Shown one piece after another: positions 1 to 10,900 of a stretch of DNA of 64,000 nucleotides. Numbering within the stretch: the first letter of the stretch is position 1; every line of letters starts with the position of its first letter. Under the pieces are notes generated by a model. That model was not told where the DNA came from, did no database searches, and saw only the letters and a list, made by a program, of their open reading frames with translations. Origin of the DNA: Mycobacterium pseudokansasii (lineage in GTDB: Bacteria > Actinomycetota > Actinomycetes > Mycobacteriales > Mycobacteriaceae); the NCBI RefSeq assembly GCF_900566075.1, contig NZ_UPHU01000001.1, positions 1,054,001 to 1,118,000 on the forward strand, given 5' to 3'. The translations under genes were made by a program, and so were the position numbers.

Positions 1-10
1 CCCTGAAGCC

Positions 11-901
11 GTGTTAACCGAACTGGTTGAGCTGCCGGGCGGGTCGTTCCGGATGGGGTCGACGAGCTTCTACCCCGAAGAAGCGCCGATTCATACCGTC
101 ACCGTGTCCGCGTTCGCGATCGAGCGCCACCCGGTCACCAATGCGCAGTTTGCCGAATTCGTCGCTGCCACAGGGTATGTCACCGTCGCCGAACAACCGA
201 TGGACCCTGCGTTCTATCCGGGGGCTAACCCCGACGACCTGGTTCCCGGTGCGATGGTGTTCCGTCCGACCGCAGGTCCGGTCGACCTGCGCGACTGGCG
301 GCAGTGGTGGGATTGGGCGCCGGGTGCGACCTGGCGCCAGCCCTTTGGCCCGGATAGCGACATCGCCGACAAGCCCGACCACCCGGTCGTGCAGGTGGCC
401 TATCCCGACGCGGCCGCCTACGCGCGGTGGGCGGGACGGCGGCTGCCGAGCGAGGCCGAGTGGGAGTACGCGGCGCGCGGGGGAACCACGACGACGTATG
501 CCTGGGGCGACGAGGCCACGCCCGGCGGGCAGCTGATGGCCAACACCTGGCAGGGGCAGTTTCCCTACCGCAACGACGGCGCGCTGGGCTGGGTGGGCAC
601 CTCGCCGGTAGGCGCCTTCCCGCCCAACGGCTTCGGTCTGGTCGACATGATCGGCAACGTGTGGGAATGGACCGCAACCGAGTTCGCCGCGCACCACCGC
701 CTCGATCAGGCTCCGAAGGCGTGTTGCGCTCCGGCCGGTCCTGCCGACCCCACCATCAGCCAGACCCTCAAAGGCGGCTCGCATCTGTGCGCGCCGGAGT
801 ATTGCCATCGGTATCGGCCGGCGGCCCGCTCGCCGCAATCACAGGACACCGCGACCACCCACATCGGATTCCGGTGTGTGGCCGAACGCGGATCGGGCTA
901 A
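11..901 (+). CDS. Formylglycine-generating enzyme (sulfatase-modifying factor)
   Basis: 296-residue protein that would oxidise the CxPxR-motif cysteine of type I sulfatases to formylglycine in the cytoplasm. The whole chain fits the FGE-sulfatase domain: LPGGSFRMGS near the N-terminus, RLPSEAEWEYAARGG in the middle, GNVWEWT, and the C-terminal GGSHLCAPEYCHRYRPAARS segment. That segment carries the two active-site cysteines (about C260 and C265). Length and sequence match M. tuberculosis Rv0712. Translation starts at a GTG; the window begins only 10 bases upstream, so its sulfatase partner (atsA lies upstream in M. tuberculosis) cannot be seen. The identification is secure; the substrate sulfatase is an inference. 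Confidence 0.95.
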   Translation: MLTELVELPGGSFRMGSTSFYPEEAPIHTVTVSAFAIERHPVTNAQFAEFVAATGYVTVAEQPMDPAFYPGANPDDLVPGAMVFRPTAGPVDLRDWRQWWDWAPGATWRQPFGPDSDIADKPDHPVVQVAYPDAAAYARWAGRRLPSEAEWEYAARGGTTTTYAWGDEATPGGQLMANTWQGQFPYRNDGALGWVGTSPVGAFPPNGFGLVDMIGNVWEWTATEFAAHHRLDQAPKACCAPAGPADPTISQTLKGGSHLCAPEYCHRYRPAARSPQSQDTATTHIGFRCVAERGSG

Positions 902-997
902 GGAAATTCGCGGGTCTTCGGCCCGGCGCGTTGCCGCCTGATCGCCGGTGCGGCTTATTAGCATCTGCCCCGTGTTCACCACGAAGAGCTGGGCGCT

Positions 998-1909
998 ATG
1001 ACGCATCAGGCTCCGGAGGCCCCGGCACCAGCGTCTCCGCCCCCGGGCAAGTCGCGTGGAATGCGCCTCGCGATCGGCTTGGCCGTCGTCGTCGGCGTCA
1101 TCGTCGTCTACGCCCTATCGCTATTCGGTGTGCATTTGCTGGCCACGTCGGCGCCCCCGCTTCCGGAACCGGACCTGGGCACCACCGAAGACACCGTCGT
1201 GCAGGTCCGGCTCGAGAAGCTGGAGACGGTGGCCAACCGTCTCACGGTGAATGTGCTTGTCATTCCAGAAGATTCGAAGTTCGACAAGCGCCTCGACGTG
1301 TTGACCCAAGACCTGGCCGTGCGGTTGTATCCAGAGAACGATCTCGGCGACCTGCAGTACCCGGTGGGTAAGACACCGGCGCAGGTCAGCACCGCGATCG
1401 AGGCCGAAGGCGATCCCGCCAACTGGCCGTTCGACTCCTACACCACCGGCGTCATCTCTGCCGACGTGATCGTCGGGACCGGCGAGAGCCGGGTGAAAGA
1501 ACCCGCCCGGGTCGAGGTGATCGGGTCATTGGACGGCTGGGACGTCAGCGTGCAGCGGGTCGGGGAATCCAGCCAGACCACCACTCGCCCTGACAACGTC
1601 ATCATCACCTTGCATCGGGCCAAGGGCTCGCTGATCTTCGACCTGGGCATCATTCTGGTCCTCATCAGCCTGCCGACGTTGGGGCTGTGGGTGTCCATCC
1701 CGATGGCGTTGGGCAGGAAGAAGTTCTTGCCGCCGTTCGTGTCGTGGTTTGCCGCCATGCTGTTCGCCGTGGTCCCGTTGCGCAATATCCTGCCCGGCAA
1801 CCCGCCGCCCGGCTCCTGGATCGACCAAGCCGTCACGCTATGGGTGCTGATCGCATTGATCGTGGCGATGAGCCTGTTCATCTTCGCCTACCGCCGGCAA
1901 TCGGACTGA
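998..1909 (+). CDS. DUF4436-like membrane protein, copy A
   Basis: 303-residue membrane protein equivalent to M. tuberculosis Rv0713. It has a Pro/Ala-rich cytoplasmic N-terminus, one hydrophobic segment at about residues 24-48, a soluble extracytoplasmic domain of about 150 residues, then three hydrophobic segments in the last 100 residues (around LIFDLGIILVLISLPTLG, FAAMLFAVVPLRNILPG and LWVLIALIVAMSLFIFAY). No catalytic motif is visible and the function is unknown. It is followed by a close paralogue in the same orientation. The ATG start has only a weak upstream ribosome site. Confidence 0.8.
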   Translation: MTHQAPEAPAPASPPPGKSRGMRLAIGLAVVVGVIVVYALSLFGVHLLATSAPPLPEPDLGTTEDTVVQVRLEKLETVANRLTVNVLVIPEDSKFDKRLDVLTQDLAVRLYPENDLGDLQYPVGKTPAQVSTAIEAEGDPANWPFDSYTTGVISADVIVGTGESRVKEPARVEVIGSLDGWDVSVQRVGESSQTTTRPDNVIITLHRAKGSLIFDLGIILVLISLPTLGLWVSIPMALGRKKFLPPFVSWFAAMLFAVVPLRNILPGNPPPGSWIDQAVTLWVLIALIVAMSLFIFAYRRQSD

Positions 1910-1921
1910 TCTAGAAACGTC

Positions 1922-1939
1922 ACCGGCGGGAACGCCGGT
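1922..1939 (+). terminator. Hairpin between the two DUF4436 paralogues
   Basis: Perfect 7-bp stem ACCGGCG / CGCCGGT with loop GGAA, 13 bases after the stop of copy A. There is no T-tract, so it may be an attenuating or processing structure instead of a classical terminator. Confidence 0.35.
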
Positions 1940-2005
1940 TGCTACCATCTGACTCCGTGTTCGGGGGCAGGCATATGTCAGCGGTCTCTCCGGCGGTGAC
2001 CGCAG

Positions 2006-2965
2006 ATGACCGATAACCACGCGCCGGCGGCGCCAGAGCCGGGTACACCTGCGGCGGCGTCTCCGCCGGGCGGATCAGCGGCGTCTCCGCCGGCCCGCCC
2101 CCACATGTCGCGGCGGAAACATCTGGTGCTCGACGTGTCGATCATTGTCGGTGTCGCCGTCGTCTACGTCCTGTCGCTGGTCGGCTATCACTGGCTGGCC
2201 AGCACGCCCGGACCGTTGCCCAAGCCGGATGTGGGCACCACCGAGGACACCGTGGTGTTGGTGCGCTTCGAGCAGCTGCACACCGTGGCAAATCGCCTCG
2301 ACGTGAAAGTTCTGGTAATGCCCGACGATTCGATGATCGACAAGCGTCTGGACGTGCTGACCACCGACACTTCGGTGCGCCTTTATCCGACCAACGACCT
2401 GGGTGACCTGCAGTACCCGGTAGGGAAATCGCCGGCTCAGGTCGCCACCACCATCGAGGCGCACGGTGATCCGGGTAACTGGCCATTCGACACCTACACC
2501 ACCGACACCATCCAGGCCGATGTGCTGGTCGGGGCGGGCGACACTCGCCAGTACAAGCCGGCCCGCGTCGAAGTGACCGGATCGCTGGAGGGCTGGGACA
2601 TCAGCGCCCAGCGCGTCGGGGACGCGAGTCAGACCTCGGATCGCCCGGACAACGTGATCATCACGCTGAAGCGAGCCAAGGGCCCGCTGGTTTTCGACCT
2701 GGGAATCTGTTTGGTCCTGGTCACGCTGCCGACGCTGGCCCTGTTCGTGGCCATCCAGATGGTCACCGGCCGGCGAAAATTCCTGCCACCATTCTCCACG
2801 TGGTATGCGGCGATGCTGTTCGCCGTGGTGCCGCTGCGCAATATCCTTCCCGGCTCGCCGCCGGCGGGGTCGTGGATCGACCAGGCCGTGGTGATCTGGG
2901 TGCTGATAGCGCTCGCCACGGCCATGGTGGTCTACGTCATTGCGTGGTACCGGGAATCGGAGTAG
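2006..2965 (+). CDS. DUF4436-like membrane protein, copy B
   Basis: 319 residues, the tandem paralogue of the preceding gene with the same layout: Pro/Ala-rich head, one N-terminal transmembrane segment (about residues 43-67), an extracytoplasmic domain sharing stretches such as NDLGDLQYPVGK and RPDNVIITL, and three C-terminal hydrophobic segments including FAVVPLRNILPG. M. tuberculosis has one such gene here, so this looks like a local duplication that has since diverged. ATG start at 2006; no obvious Shine-Dalgarno. Function unknown. Confidence 0.8.
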   Translation: MTDNHAPAAPEPGTPAAASPPGGSAASPPARPHMSRRKHLVLDVSIIVGVAVVYVLSLVGYHWLASTPGPLPKPDVGTTEDTVVLVRFEQLHTVANRLDVKVLVMPDDSMIDKRLDVLTTDTSVRLYPTNDLGDLQYPVGKSPAQVATTIEAHGDPGNWPFDTYTTDTIQADVLVGAGDTRQYKPARVEVTGSLEGWDISAQRVGDASQTSDRPDNVIITLKRAKGPLVFDLGICLVLVTLPTLALFVAIQMVTGRRKFLPPFSTWYAAMLFAVVPLRNILPGSPPAGSWIDQAVVIWVLIALATAMVVYVIAWYRESE

Positions 2966-3253
2966 CAGCGGGCCGGACGTGGCGACGTCGGTGCCGAGGA
3001 ATCCGGTTGGCCCGCCGTGATCAGAGCGCATCGCTGAAGACCGCGCAACGCGTCACCGCCCGAAAACCGGTCCCGAAAACCGGTCCCGAAAACCGGTATG
3101 GCCAAACCGATCTGGGTCCCGGCACGACTGCGATCTACGTGATCGATAATTATTGCCATTCCGCGTACGTCCCCACAGTTCGAAGCTAATCTGTCCGAGG
3201 CTGATCTGGGCGAGGTCTATCCAACATGAGACAGACGGAGGCGACGATTACCT
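2966..3253. promoter_or_regulatory. Leader region of the lipopeptide cluster
   Basis: 288 bases between copy B of the DUF4436 pair and the first FAAL gene. It holds the 13-bp triple repeat at 3059-3097, an AT-rich patch around 3145-3154 (GATAATTATT) that could act as a -10 region, and an imperfect 15-base duplication at 3185-3214. No convincing -35/-10 pair was found. The FAAL start is preceded by GGAGG at 3237-3241, 12 bases before the ATG, a rather long spacing. This is the upstream border of DNA not found here in M. tuberculosis. Confidence 0.4.
3059..3097. repeat. Three perfect tandem copies of a 13-bp unit
   Basis: The unit CCCGAAAACCGGT occurs three times head to tail without mismatch. 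Each copy contains the palindrome ACCGGT. It lies about 160 bases upstream of the first gene of the cluster, where it could be an iterated operator or a slippage-prone repeat. Confidence 0.9.
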
Positions 3254-4987
3254 ATGGCCGGTGAACCTTCTCTGACGGAACTGCTGCAGGAAATAGCCAA
3301 CCAGCACCCTGACCGCGACGCATACACTTTTATCGACTACGAGACCGACCCGAACGGCATTTCCGAAACCCTCACCTGGGGAGAAGTTCATCAACGAGCA
3401 CAAGTTGTTGCCGAAGAGCTCTTGATATGCGGCTCGAGCGGTGATCGGGCCGCCATCCTGGCCCCGCAGGGCCTTGAATACATTGTTGCTTTCTGGGGTG
3501 CACTCCACGCCGGATTCATAGCGGTTCCGTTGCCGTTTCCGCAGTTCGGCGTTCACGAGGAGCGGGTTTCTTCAGCGCTGCGAGATTGCGCTCCCTCGGT
3601 AATTCTCACGACCAGCGGCGCCGCTGCAGATGCCGTGAGGTACACGGGTGGTTGCAACGACGGTTCCGCCGCTTCAGCCATCGAGATCGATTCGCTGGAC
3701 ACCGAAGCGCTATGCCAATCGGAACCCAGGCGTTGCCCACCTTCCCAACCCGCGTATCTCCAATACACGTCGGGATCGACCGGTCGGCCCACCGGGGTCA
3801 TGATCTCGCATCGGAACGTGGTGGCCAATTTTCGGCAGTGGACGCGCGATTTGGCTGGCGGTCACCGTGGTGCGATAACCGCGGTCTCGTGGCTGCCGTT
3901 CTACCACGACTTGGGATTGATGATGGGACTTTGCCAGCCGATGCTGTCCGGCGGACACGCCGTGCTCATGAGTCCAGTGTCGTTCGTGCAACGGCCGGCT
4001 CGTTGGATGCAATTGGCAGCGACCAATGGGACCGTCTTAACGTCGGCGCCGAACTTTGCCTTCGAATTGGCGGCACGAAAAACCGCCGACGAGGACATGG
4101 CCGGGCTGGACCTTGGCGGCTTGCTGATTCTCTGCAGCGGTGGAGAGCGGGTACAGCCGGCAACCTTGGAGCGCTTCACGCGGCGGTTTGCGCCCTTCAA
4201 TCTGCCCGATACGGTGATACGGCCCACCTATGGGCTCGCCGAGACGGTGGTGTACGCGTCGACCCGAACACCGGCTCAGCCGCCGGACATCGTTCATTTC
4301 GACTCGGAGGAACTGTCCGCCGGGCGGGCTAAGCGGTGCCGGGATGGCGGTGCGGCGCTGGTCGGTTACGGGTTGGCGCAATCACCGCTGGTGCGGATCG
4401 TCGACCCCGAGACGCGGACCGAGTGTCCGGCGGGACGGACCGGCGAAATCTGGGTGCAGGGCGACAACGTCGCGATGGGGTACTGGCGCAATCCTGAAAA
4501 GACGGAACAAACATTCCGCGCCCGCCTGGTTAATCCGTCGACCGGCACGCCGGTCGGACCGTGGCTGCGAACCGGCGATTTAGGGGTCATTTCCGACGAC
4601 GAGTTGTTCATCATCGGCCGAATCAAGGATCTGCTGATCGTGGACGGGTCCAATCACTATCCGGACGACATCGAGGCGACCATTCACGAAATAACCAGGG
4701 GCCGGGCCGCGGCGGTGTCTGTTCCCAATGACGGGACCGAGCAGCTGGTCGCCATTGCCGAGGTCAAGCCAACCGGCATGTCCGATGAAGAGCAAAAGGA
4801 AAAGCTCCGAACGCTGAAGGGTGAAGTCACCTCGGCGATTTCGAACTCGCATGGCCTGCGCATCGCGGATCTCGTTTTTGTGACGCTTGGTTCGATTCCG
4901 ACCACGACCAGCGGCAAGGTTCGGCGTTCGGCCTGTGCCGAGCGTTATCGGCGGGATGAATTGGAGCGTGTCGAGGTCACGCCGTGA
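3254..4987 (+). CDS. Fatty acyl-AMP ligase, stand-alone
   Basis: 577-residue member of the FadD/FAAL branch of the ANL superfamily. It would activate a fatty acid as acyl-adenylate and hand it to an acyl carrier protein instead of CoA. The AMP-binding loop YTSGSTGRPTG lies at about residue 170 and the FAAL-typical WLPFYHDLGLM at about 212-225. The hinge region has RTGDLG, and the C-terminal catalytic lysine sits in TTSGKVRR (about residue 555). It overlaps the PKS gene by four bases (GTGA), indicating translational coupling. The natural acceptor is therefore the ACP at the N-terminus of that PKS, as FadD32 serves Pks13. Chain length cannot be read from the sequence. Confidence 0.93.
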   Translation: MAGEPSLTELLQEIANQHPDRDAYTFIDYETDPNGISETLTWGEVHQRAQVVAEELLICGSSGDRAAILAPQGLEYIVAFWGALHAGFIAVPLPFPQFGVHEERVSSALRDCAPSVILTTSGAAADAVRYTGGCNDGSAASAIEIDSLDTEALCQSEPRRCPPSQPAYLQYTSGSTGRPTGVMISHRNVVANFRQWTRDLAGGHRGAITAVSWLPFYHDLGLMMGLCQPMLSGGHAVLMSPVSFVQRPARWMQLAATNGTVLTSAPNFAFELAARKTADEDMAGLDLGGLLILCSGGERVQPATLERFTRRFAPFNLPDTVIRPTYGLAETVVYASTRTPAQPPDIVHFDSEELSAGRAKRCRDGGAALVGYGLAQSPLVRIVDPETRTECPAGRTGEIWVQGDNVAMGYWRNPEKTEQTFRARLVNPSTGTPVGPWLRTGDLGVISDDELFIIGRIKDLLIVDGSNHYPDDIEATIHEITRGRAAAVSVPNDGTEQLVAIAEVKPTGMSDEEQKEKLRTLKGEVTSAISNSHGLRIADLVFVTLGSIPTTTSGKVRRSACAERYRRDELERVEVTP

Positions 4988-7900
4988 CGGCGAGCCTTCC
5001 TGGCGATGTGGAACTTCGAAAGTGGCTGATCGATTACCTGGTAACCAACGTTGAGTGCAATGCGGATGGGATCGACCCAGACCTGTCGCTGAAGGACTTA
5101 GGGCTGGGCTCCCGGGATGTCATCAATATGTCGGGCGAGCTGGCCAAGCTGCTCGGTCGGCCGGTGTCGCCGGTGGACTGTTGGCAGCACCCGACGATCA
5201 ACGCTCTGGTCGCTTTTCTCACCACGACGGAGTCGGAATCTGTTGTGGACGAGGGTCATTCGATCAATCGTTGGGTCGACGAACCGATCGCGGTCATCGG
5301 CCTGGGCTGCCGGTTCCCGGGAGGGATTTCCGGGCCCGAAGCACTGTGGCAGTTTCTGTGGGAAGGTCGCTGTTCGATAGGTGAGGTTCCGGCTGATCGC
5401 TGGATGCCGTTCGATGACGGCTCGCCCGCGGTAGAACAAACCCTCGCCCGGACGACTCGGTGGGGCTCGTTCCTGAGCGACATCGACGCGTTTGATGCCG
5501 AGTTCTTCGAGATCTCCCCGAGCGAAGCCGCCAAGATGGATCCCCAGCAGCGACTGCTCCTGGAAGTGGCCTGGGAAGCCTTGGAGCACGCTGGGATTCC
5601 CGCGACGTCATTGCGGCGCTCGCAGACCGGAGTGTTCGCCGGCGCTTGTGTCAGCGAATATGGGCACCTGGCAGCCACCGATTTGCCCGGGGTTGATGCG
5701 TGGAACAACACCGGCGGTGCGTTGAGCATCATCGCCAATCGGTTGTCGTATTTCCTTGATCTGCACGGCCCGTCCGTTGCGGTGGATACCGCATGTTCGT
5801 CGTCGTTGGTGGCGATCCATCTGGCTTGTCAAAGCCTGCGGATGGGCGACTCGGACCTGGCCATTGCCGCGGGGGTCAATCTGCTGTTGTCGCCGGCGAT
5901 TTTCCACGGCTTCGATCAAGCCGGTGTCTTGTCGCCAACCGGTCGCTGTCATGCTTTTTCCGCGGATGCCGACGGCTTTGTGCGTGGCGAGGGCTGTGGC
6001 GTGGTGGTGCTCAAACGGCTCAATGACGCGCTGCGTGCCGGGGATCGGGTGCTCGCGGTGGTGCGCGGTTCGGCGGTCAATCAAGATGGCCGATCCAACG
6101 GGCTGATGGCTCCGAATCCGGCTGCTCAGATGGCGGTGCTGCGGGCCGCTTATGCCAACGCAGACGTGCCGCCGCGCGAGGTGGACTATGTGGAGGCGCA
6201 TGGGACCGGGACCTTGTTGGGTGATCCCATCGAGGCGCGTGCCCTGGGCAAGGTGTTGGGTCGCGGGCGCGCGGCCACCTCCCCGCTGTTGATCGGCTCC
6301 ATCAAGACGAATCTGGGACATTTCGAGGCGGCGGCGGGGGTCGCGGGTTTCATCAAGGCGGTGCTGGCGGTGCAGCGGGGCCGGCTGCCGGCGAGCTTGC
6401 ACTTCGAAACCCCCAACCCCCATATTGCTTTTGACCAGTTGCGGTTGAAAGTCGTTGCGGATCAGCAGGAGTGGCCGGCAGTGGGCCGACCCCGGCGGGC
6501 GGGAGTGTCGTCGTTTGGATTCGGCGGCACGAATGCACATGTGGTGTTGGAGCAAGCCCCCGAGCACGTTGGGGTGGTGCGCGAGCCGGACCCGGCCGTC
6601 GGCACGTTGGTGGTCTCGGGTAAGACGCCGCAGCGGATTGCGGCGGCGGCGGGGGTGTTGGCGGACTGGATGGCCGGTGCGGGTGCCGGGGTCGAGTTGG
6701 CGGAGGTGGCTCACACGCTCGCGCATCACCGGGTGCACCATTCCCGGTTTGCCACGGTGTGTGCCCGGGAACGGGCGCAGGCGGTGGCCGGGCTACGGGC
6801 GTTGGCAGCCGGCCGGGCGGTAACCGGGCTAGTCGGCCCGCATGAGGGGGCCTGCCGGACGGGCACGGTGTTCGTGTACTCGGGTCAGGGCTCGCAGTGG
6901 GCGGGAATGGGTCGGCAGTTGTTGGCCGACGAACCGGTTTTCGCGGCGGCGGTGGCCGAACTCGAGCCGATATTCGTCGAGCAGGTGGGGTTTTCGCTGC
7001 ATCAGGTACTGGCCGAGGCGCAGCCGGTGACCGGTGATGCGCGGGTTCAGCCGGTGATCATGGGACTGCAGCTGGCACTGACGCAGTTGTGGCGTTCTTA
7101 CGGGGTCCATCCGGATGCGGTGATCGGTCATTCGATGGGCGAGGTCACCGCGGCGGTGGTGGCCGAGGCGTTGACACCTGCCGAGGGGTTGCGGGTGATC
7201 GCGGTCCGATCGCGATTGATGGCGCGGCTGGCCGGCCAGGGCGCGGTGGCCCTGATAGAACTCGACGCCGAGGCCACGGCCGCGTTGCTCGACACCCATC
7301 CCGGGGTCAGCGCGGCGGGTTTCTTGTCGCCGCGGCAAACGGTGATCGCCGGACCCCCAACCGAGGTGGCCGCGGTGATCACCGAGGTGCAGCGGCAAGA
7401 CCGGTTTGCCCGGCGGGTCAACATGGAGGTCGCCTCGCATACCGCTTTGATGGATCCGATCCTGCCCGAGTGGCGTTCCGCGCTAGCCGATTTGGCCCCC
7501 AAGACGCCGATGATTCCGTTGCTCTCCACCGTCACAGGTACCGCCAACCCGCCGCTGGATGCCGACTATTGGGTGGCCAATCTCCGGCAACCGGTACTGC
7601 TGAGCGGGGCCATCACTGCCGCCGGGCAAGACCATGCGATCTTCATCGAAATCAGCCCGCACCCGATGCTGACGTATGCCATCACCGAAACGTTGGGATC
7701 GGAGATGCACCATCACAGCATTGGCACGCTGTGGCGTGACGGCGACGACACGCTGAGCTTCCACACCAACCTCAACGCTGCCAGCATCAGTCACCCGCCA
7801 CGCCTGCCGCATCCCTCCGGCCCGCATCCGGTGCTGCCGGCCACTCCTTGGCAGCATGAGCGGCACTGGCTTTCCGCCGGGTCGGCCACCGCCGCGGCGG

Positions 7901-10900
7901 TGGTGGGCCATCCGCTGTTGGGGGTCGGCGTTACCGATCCCACCAATGGAATTCGGGTGTGGGAACGCACGCTGACTCCCGATTACCTGTGGCTCGGCGA
8001 TCACCGTATAGATGGCAGCTGCGTCTTGCCGGGCGCGGCGTATATCGAGATGGCGTTGGCGGCGGCGACCGATGCGCATGGGACTGACCGCGATATGCCG
8101 TGGGAAGTTGTTGAGTTGTGCCTGCGCGAATTGATGCCGATCACCGAACCTACCGTCGTCGTCACGACACTGAGTGGTACCGCGTCCCGGCCGAGCGTGG
8201 AAATCCTTTCCGGAAGCCAGGATTCGGGGTGGACGCTGCATGCCAGCGCGGTGCTGGAGCGCGGCGTGCCGCGGGTCGTCGAACCGATTGACGTTGACGA
8301 CTCGTCGGTTACGGAGTTGGATGCCGACAGCCTTTATCACCGGTTGCGCAGTGCCGCTCAACAGCATGGTCCTGCTTTCCAGGGGGTGATCGGGCTCAGC
8401 GTATTCGGTTGCGGCGCGGCTCGGGCCGAGGTGCGGCTGCCATCGGTTGCCCGGCAGGGTGTGCGGCGGCTCCTGGCGCATCCGGTGATGGTCGATGTTG
8501 CGTTGCAGACACTTGGCGCGACCAAGCCGGCTACCGACCTTGGCGGTGCGCAGGGCACCGGGTCGATGGTGCTTCCGGCACGGTTTCGCGGTGTGCGGGT
8601 TTATGGAGATCTCACCGAAGGTGTTGCCGCGCTGGGGGTGCTGAGGCCGACGGCGGACCCGGATCGGTACGTAGGCCGAGTGGTGCTCACAGGCAGCCAG
8701 GGGCAGGCCTTGCTGGTGATCGATGAGATCGAGATGGCGGTGGTGCGGGCCGGGGCCGGCAACGAGGTGGCCGGTCACACGTTCACCTTGGCCTGGGAGC
8801 CGGTGGATGCGGATAAGCCGGCCGCTGCGGTGGGTGCGGTGTTGCTGGTGGGTGAACATGGTGCAGCTGACGGGTTGCTGGACGCGGTCCACGCAGGGCT
8901 TTCACGACGGGCGTCGCACTGTCAGGTGGTGCTGGCGGGGGATCGGGCCGGGCTTCAGGACGCGTTGACCGAAAGCGATGTGTGGTGGAGCGCGGTGGTG
9001 CTGGTGTGTCCACCGCGTTCGGTCGATGAGGCGTTGTCTGATTCTGCGCAGTTGGAGGTGGCGCAGTCGCGGACACTGTTGGTTGCCGACATTGTCAAGA
9101 GTTTGTCGCGGAGCGGTATTCGCGGTCGTCCGCGGTTGTGGATGGTGACCCGCGGAGCTCAGCACGTAGCTGCTGGTGAGCGGGTGACGTTGGCGCAGAC
9201 AACGCTTCGTGGCATGGCGCGGGTGTTGACGTTTGAGCATCCGGAGTTGCAGACCACCATCGTGGACGTTGATGCCGAAGCCGATATGTCGGCTGACGCG
9301 CTGGTTGATGAGTTGTGCGCCGATTGCGGCCACGATGAGGTGGCCTTGCGCAATGGGCAGCGGTACGTGAATCGCCTTGTCCGGGTACCGGTTTCGGCTA
9401 CCGGTGTCGTGGCTGCCGAGCGGCGTCCGGCGCTGGTCGATCTCGATCGTGGCGGCGCGGTGCGCTTGCAGACCGATCAGCCGGGGCGGTTGGGTGCGTT
9501 GGCGGTGCATGCGGCGCGGCGTATGCCGCTGGCAGCGGATCAGGTCGAGGTCCGGGTGGTGGCCGCTGGGCTCAACAGCAGCGACGTGCTCAAGGCGAAG
9601 GGTTTGTATCCCGCGTTGGACGACACGGTGGGCGACGGTGTGCCGGCGCTTGGCAGCGAATGCGTGGGATATGTGACCGGCCTTGGCGCTGCGGTGGATT
9701 CGGTTCAGCTGGGACAGCGGGTTATCGCGTTGGGGCCTGGTTCGCTTGCTTCGTATCTGACGACATCGGCCGATTTGGTAGTGCCGGTGCCGCAGGCGTT
9801 GTCGGATCATGAGGCGGCCGGCCTGAGTGTTGCCTACCTGACGGCGTGGCACGGATTGTGTGAGGTGGGGCGGCTTACGGCCGGGGAACGGGTGTTGATC
9901 CATTCGGCCGCCGGTGATGTCGGGTTGGCGGCGGTGTCGATCGCCAGGGTCGTCGGGGCGATCGTTTACGTGACGGCGAACTCGCCGGCCCAGCGTGAGA
10001 TGTTGACGCAGTTGGGTGTTGATTACGTCGGCGATTCGCACGGCTTGGGGTTCGCTGATGAGATAGCAGCGTCCACCGGGGGGCAAGGCGTCGACGTCAT
10101 CCTCAATTCGTCGGCCGAAGAAGCGATTCGGCGTCGTGGCATGGAGATCCTGGCTCCCGGTGGGCGATTCGTCGAACTCAGTAAACGCGACGGCTACGCC
10201 GGTGCGCAGCTGGAGCTGGCTGCGCTGGCCAGGAGTGCGTCTTTCGCAGTGGTCGATCTGGATGTGAATCTGAGATTGCGGTCGCGACGTTACCGTGAGC
10301 TGTTGCAAGAGATTCTGCAACAGGTGGTGGCCGGCGAGCTGCAGCCGCTCCCGGTCAGCGTATTCAGCCTCGACCAGGCCGTCGACGCCTTCGAGATGAT
10401 GGCTTCGGACACTCACATCGGCAAGATCGTGATCTCGATGCCGACCGCGGGAAGCATTGCAGCGCTTGCCTTCCCGCCCGCCCAACCGCTGGTCCGGGCC
10501 GATGGCGGCTACATCGTGGTGGGCGGCATGGGCGGGCTGGGCTTTGTCGTGGCGCGCTGGCTGGTCGCCGAGGGCGCGGGCCTGGTGGTGCTTAACGGGC
10601 GCTCGGCGCCCGGCGCCGAGGTTGCGGACGCGATTGCGGAAATGAACACCGGCCGACGCCGGGTGCAGGTCATCACCGGCGATATCGCCCAACCTGATAC
10701 CGCGGCGCGGTTGGTGGCCGCCGTCGAGGAAGCCGGACTGCGGCCGGCCGGTTTGTTGCACAGCGCGATGGTGTTGGCCGATGAGATCGTGTCGAACATG
10801 TCGGCGTCGGCGATGGCGCGAGTGTTCGCGCCAAAAGTGGCCGGCCACTGGTGGTTACACAAAGCCACCGCTCACCTCGACCTGGACTGGTGGTTGACCT

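Noticed and set aside
8902..10848. A 648-residue open frame on the minus strand inside the PKS gene
   Set aside because: Antisense shadow of high-GC coding DNA: Arg/His/Gln-rich, no motifs, no ribosome site, and the plus strand is clearly a PKS. The same holds for minus-strand frames at 5608-6741 and 7483-8892.
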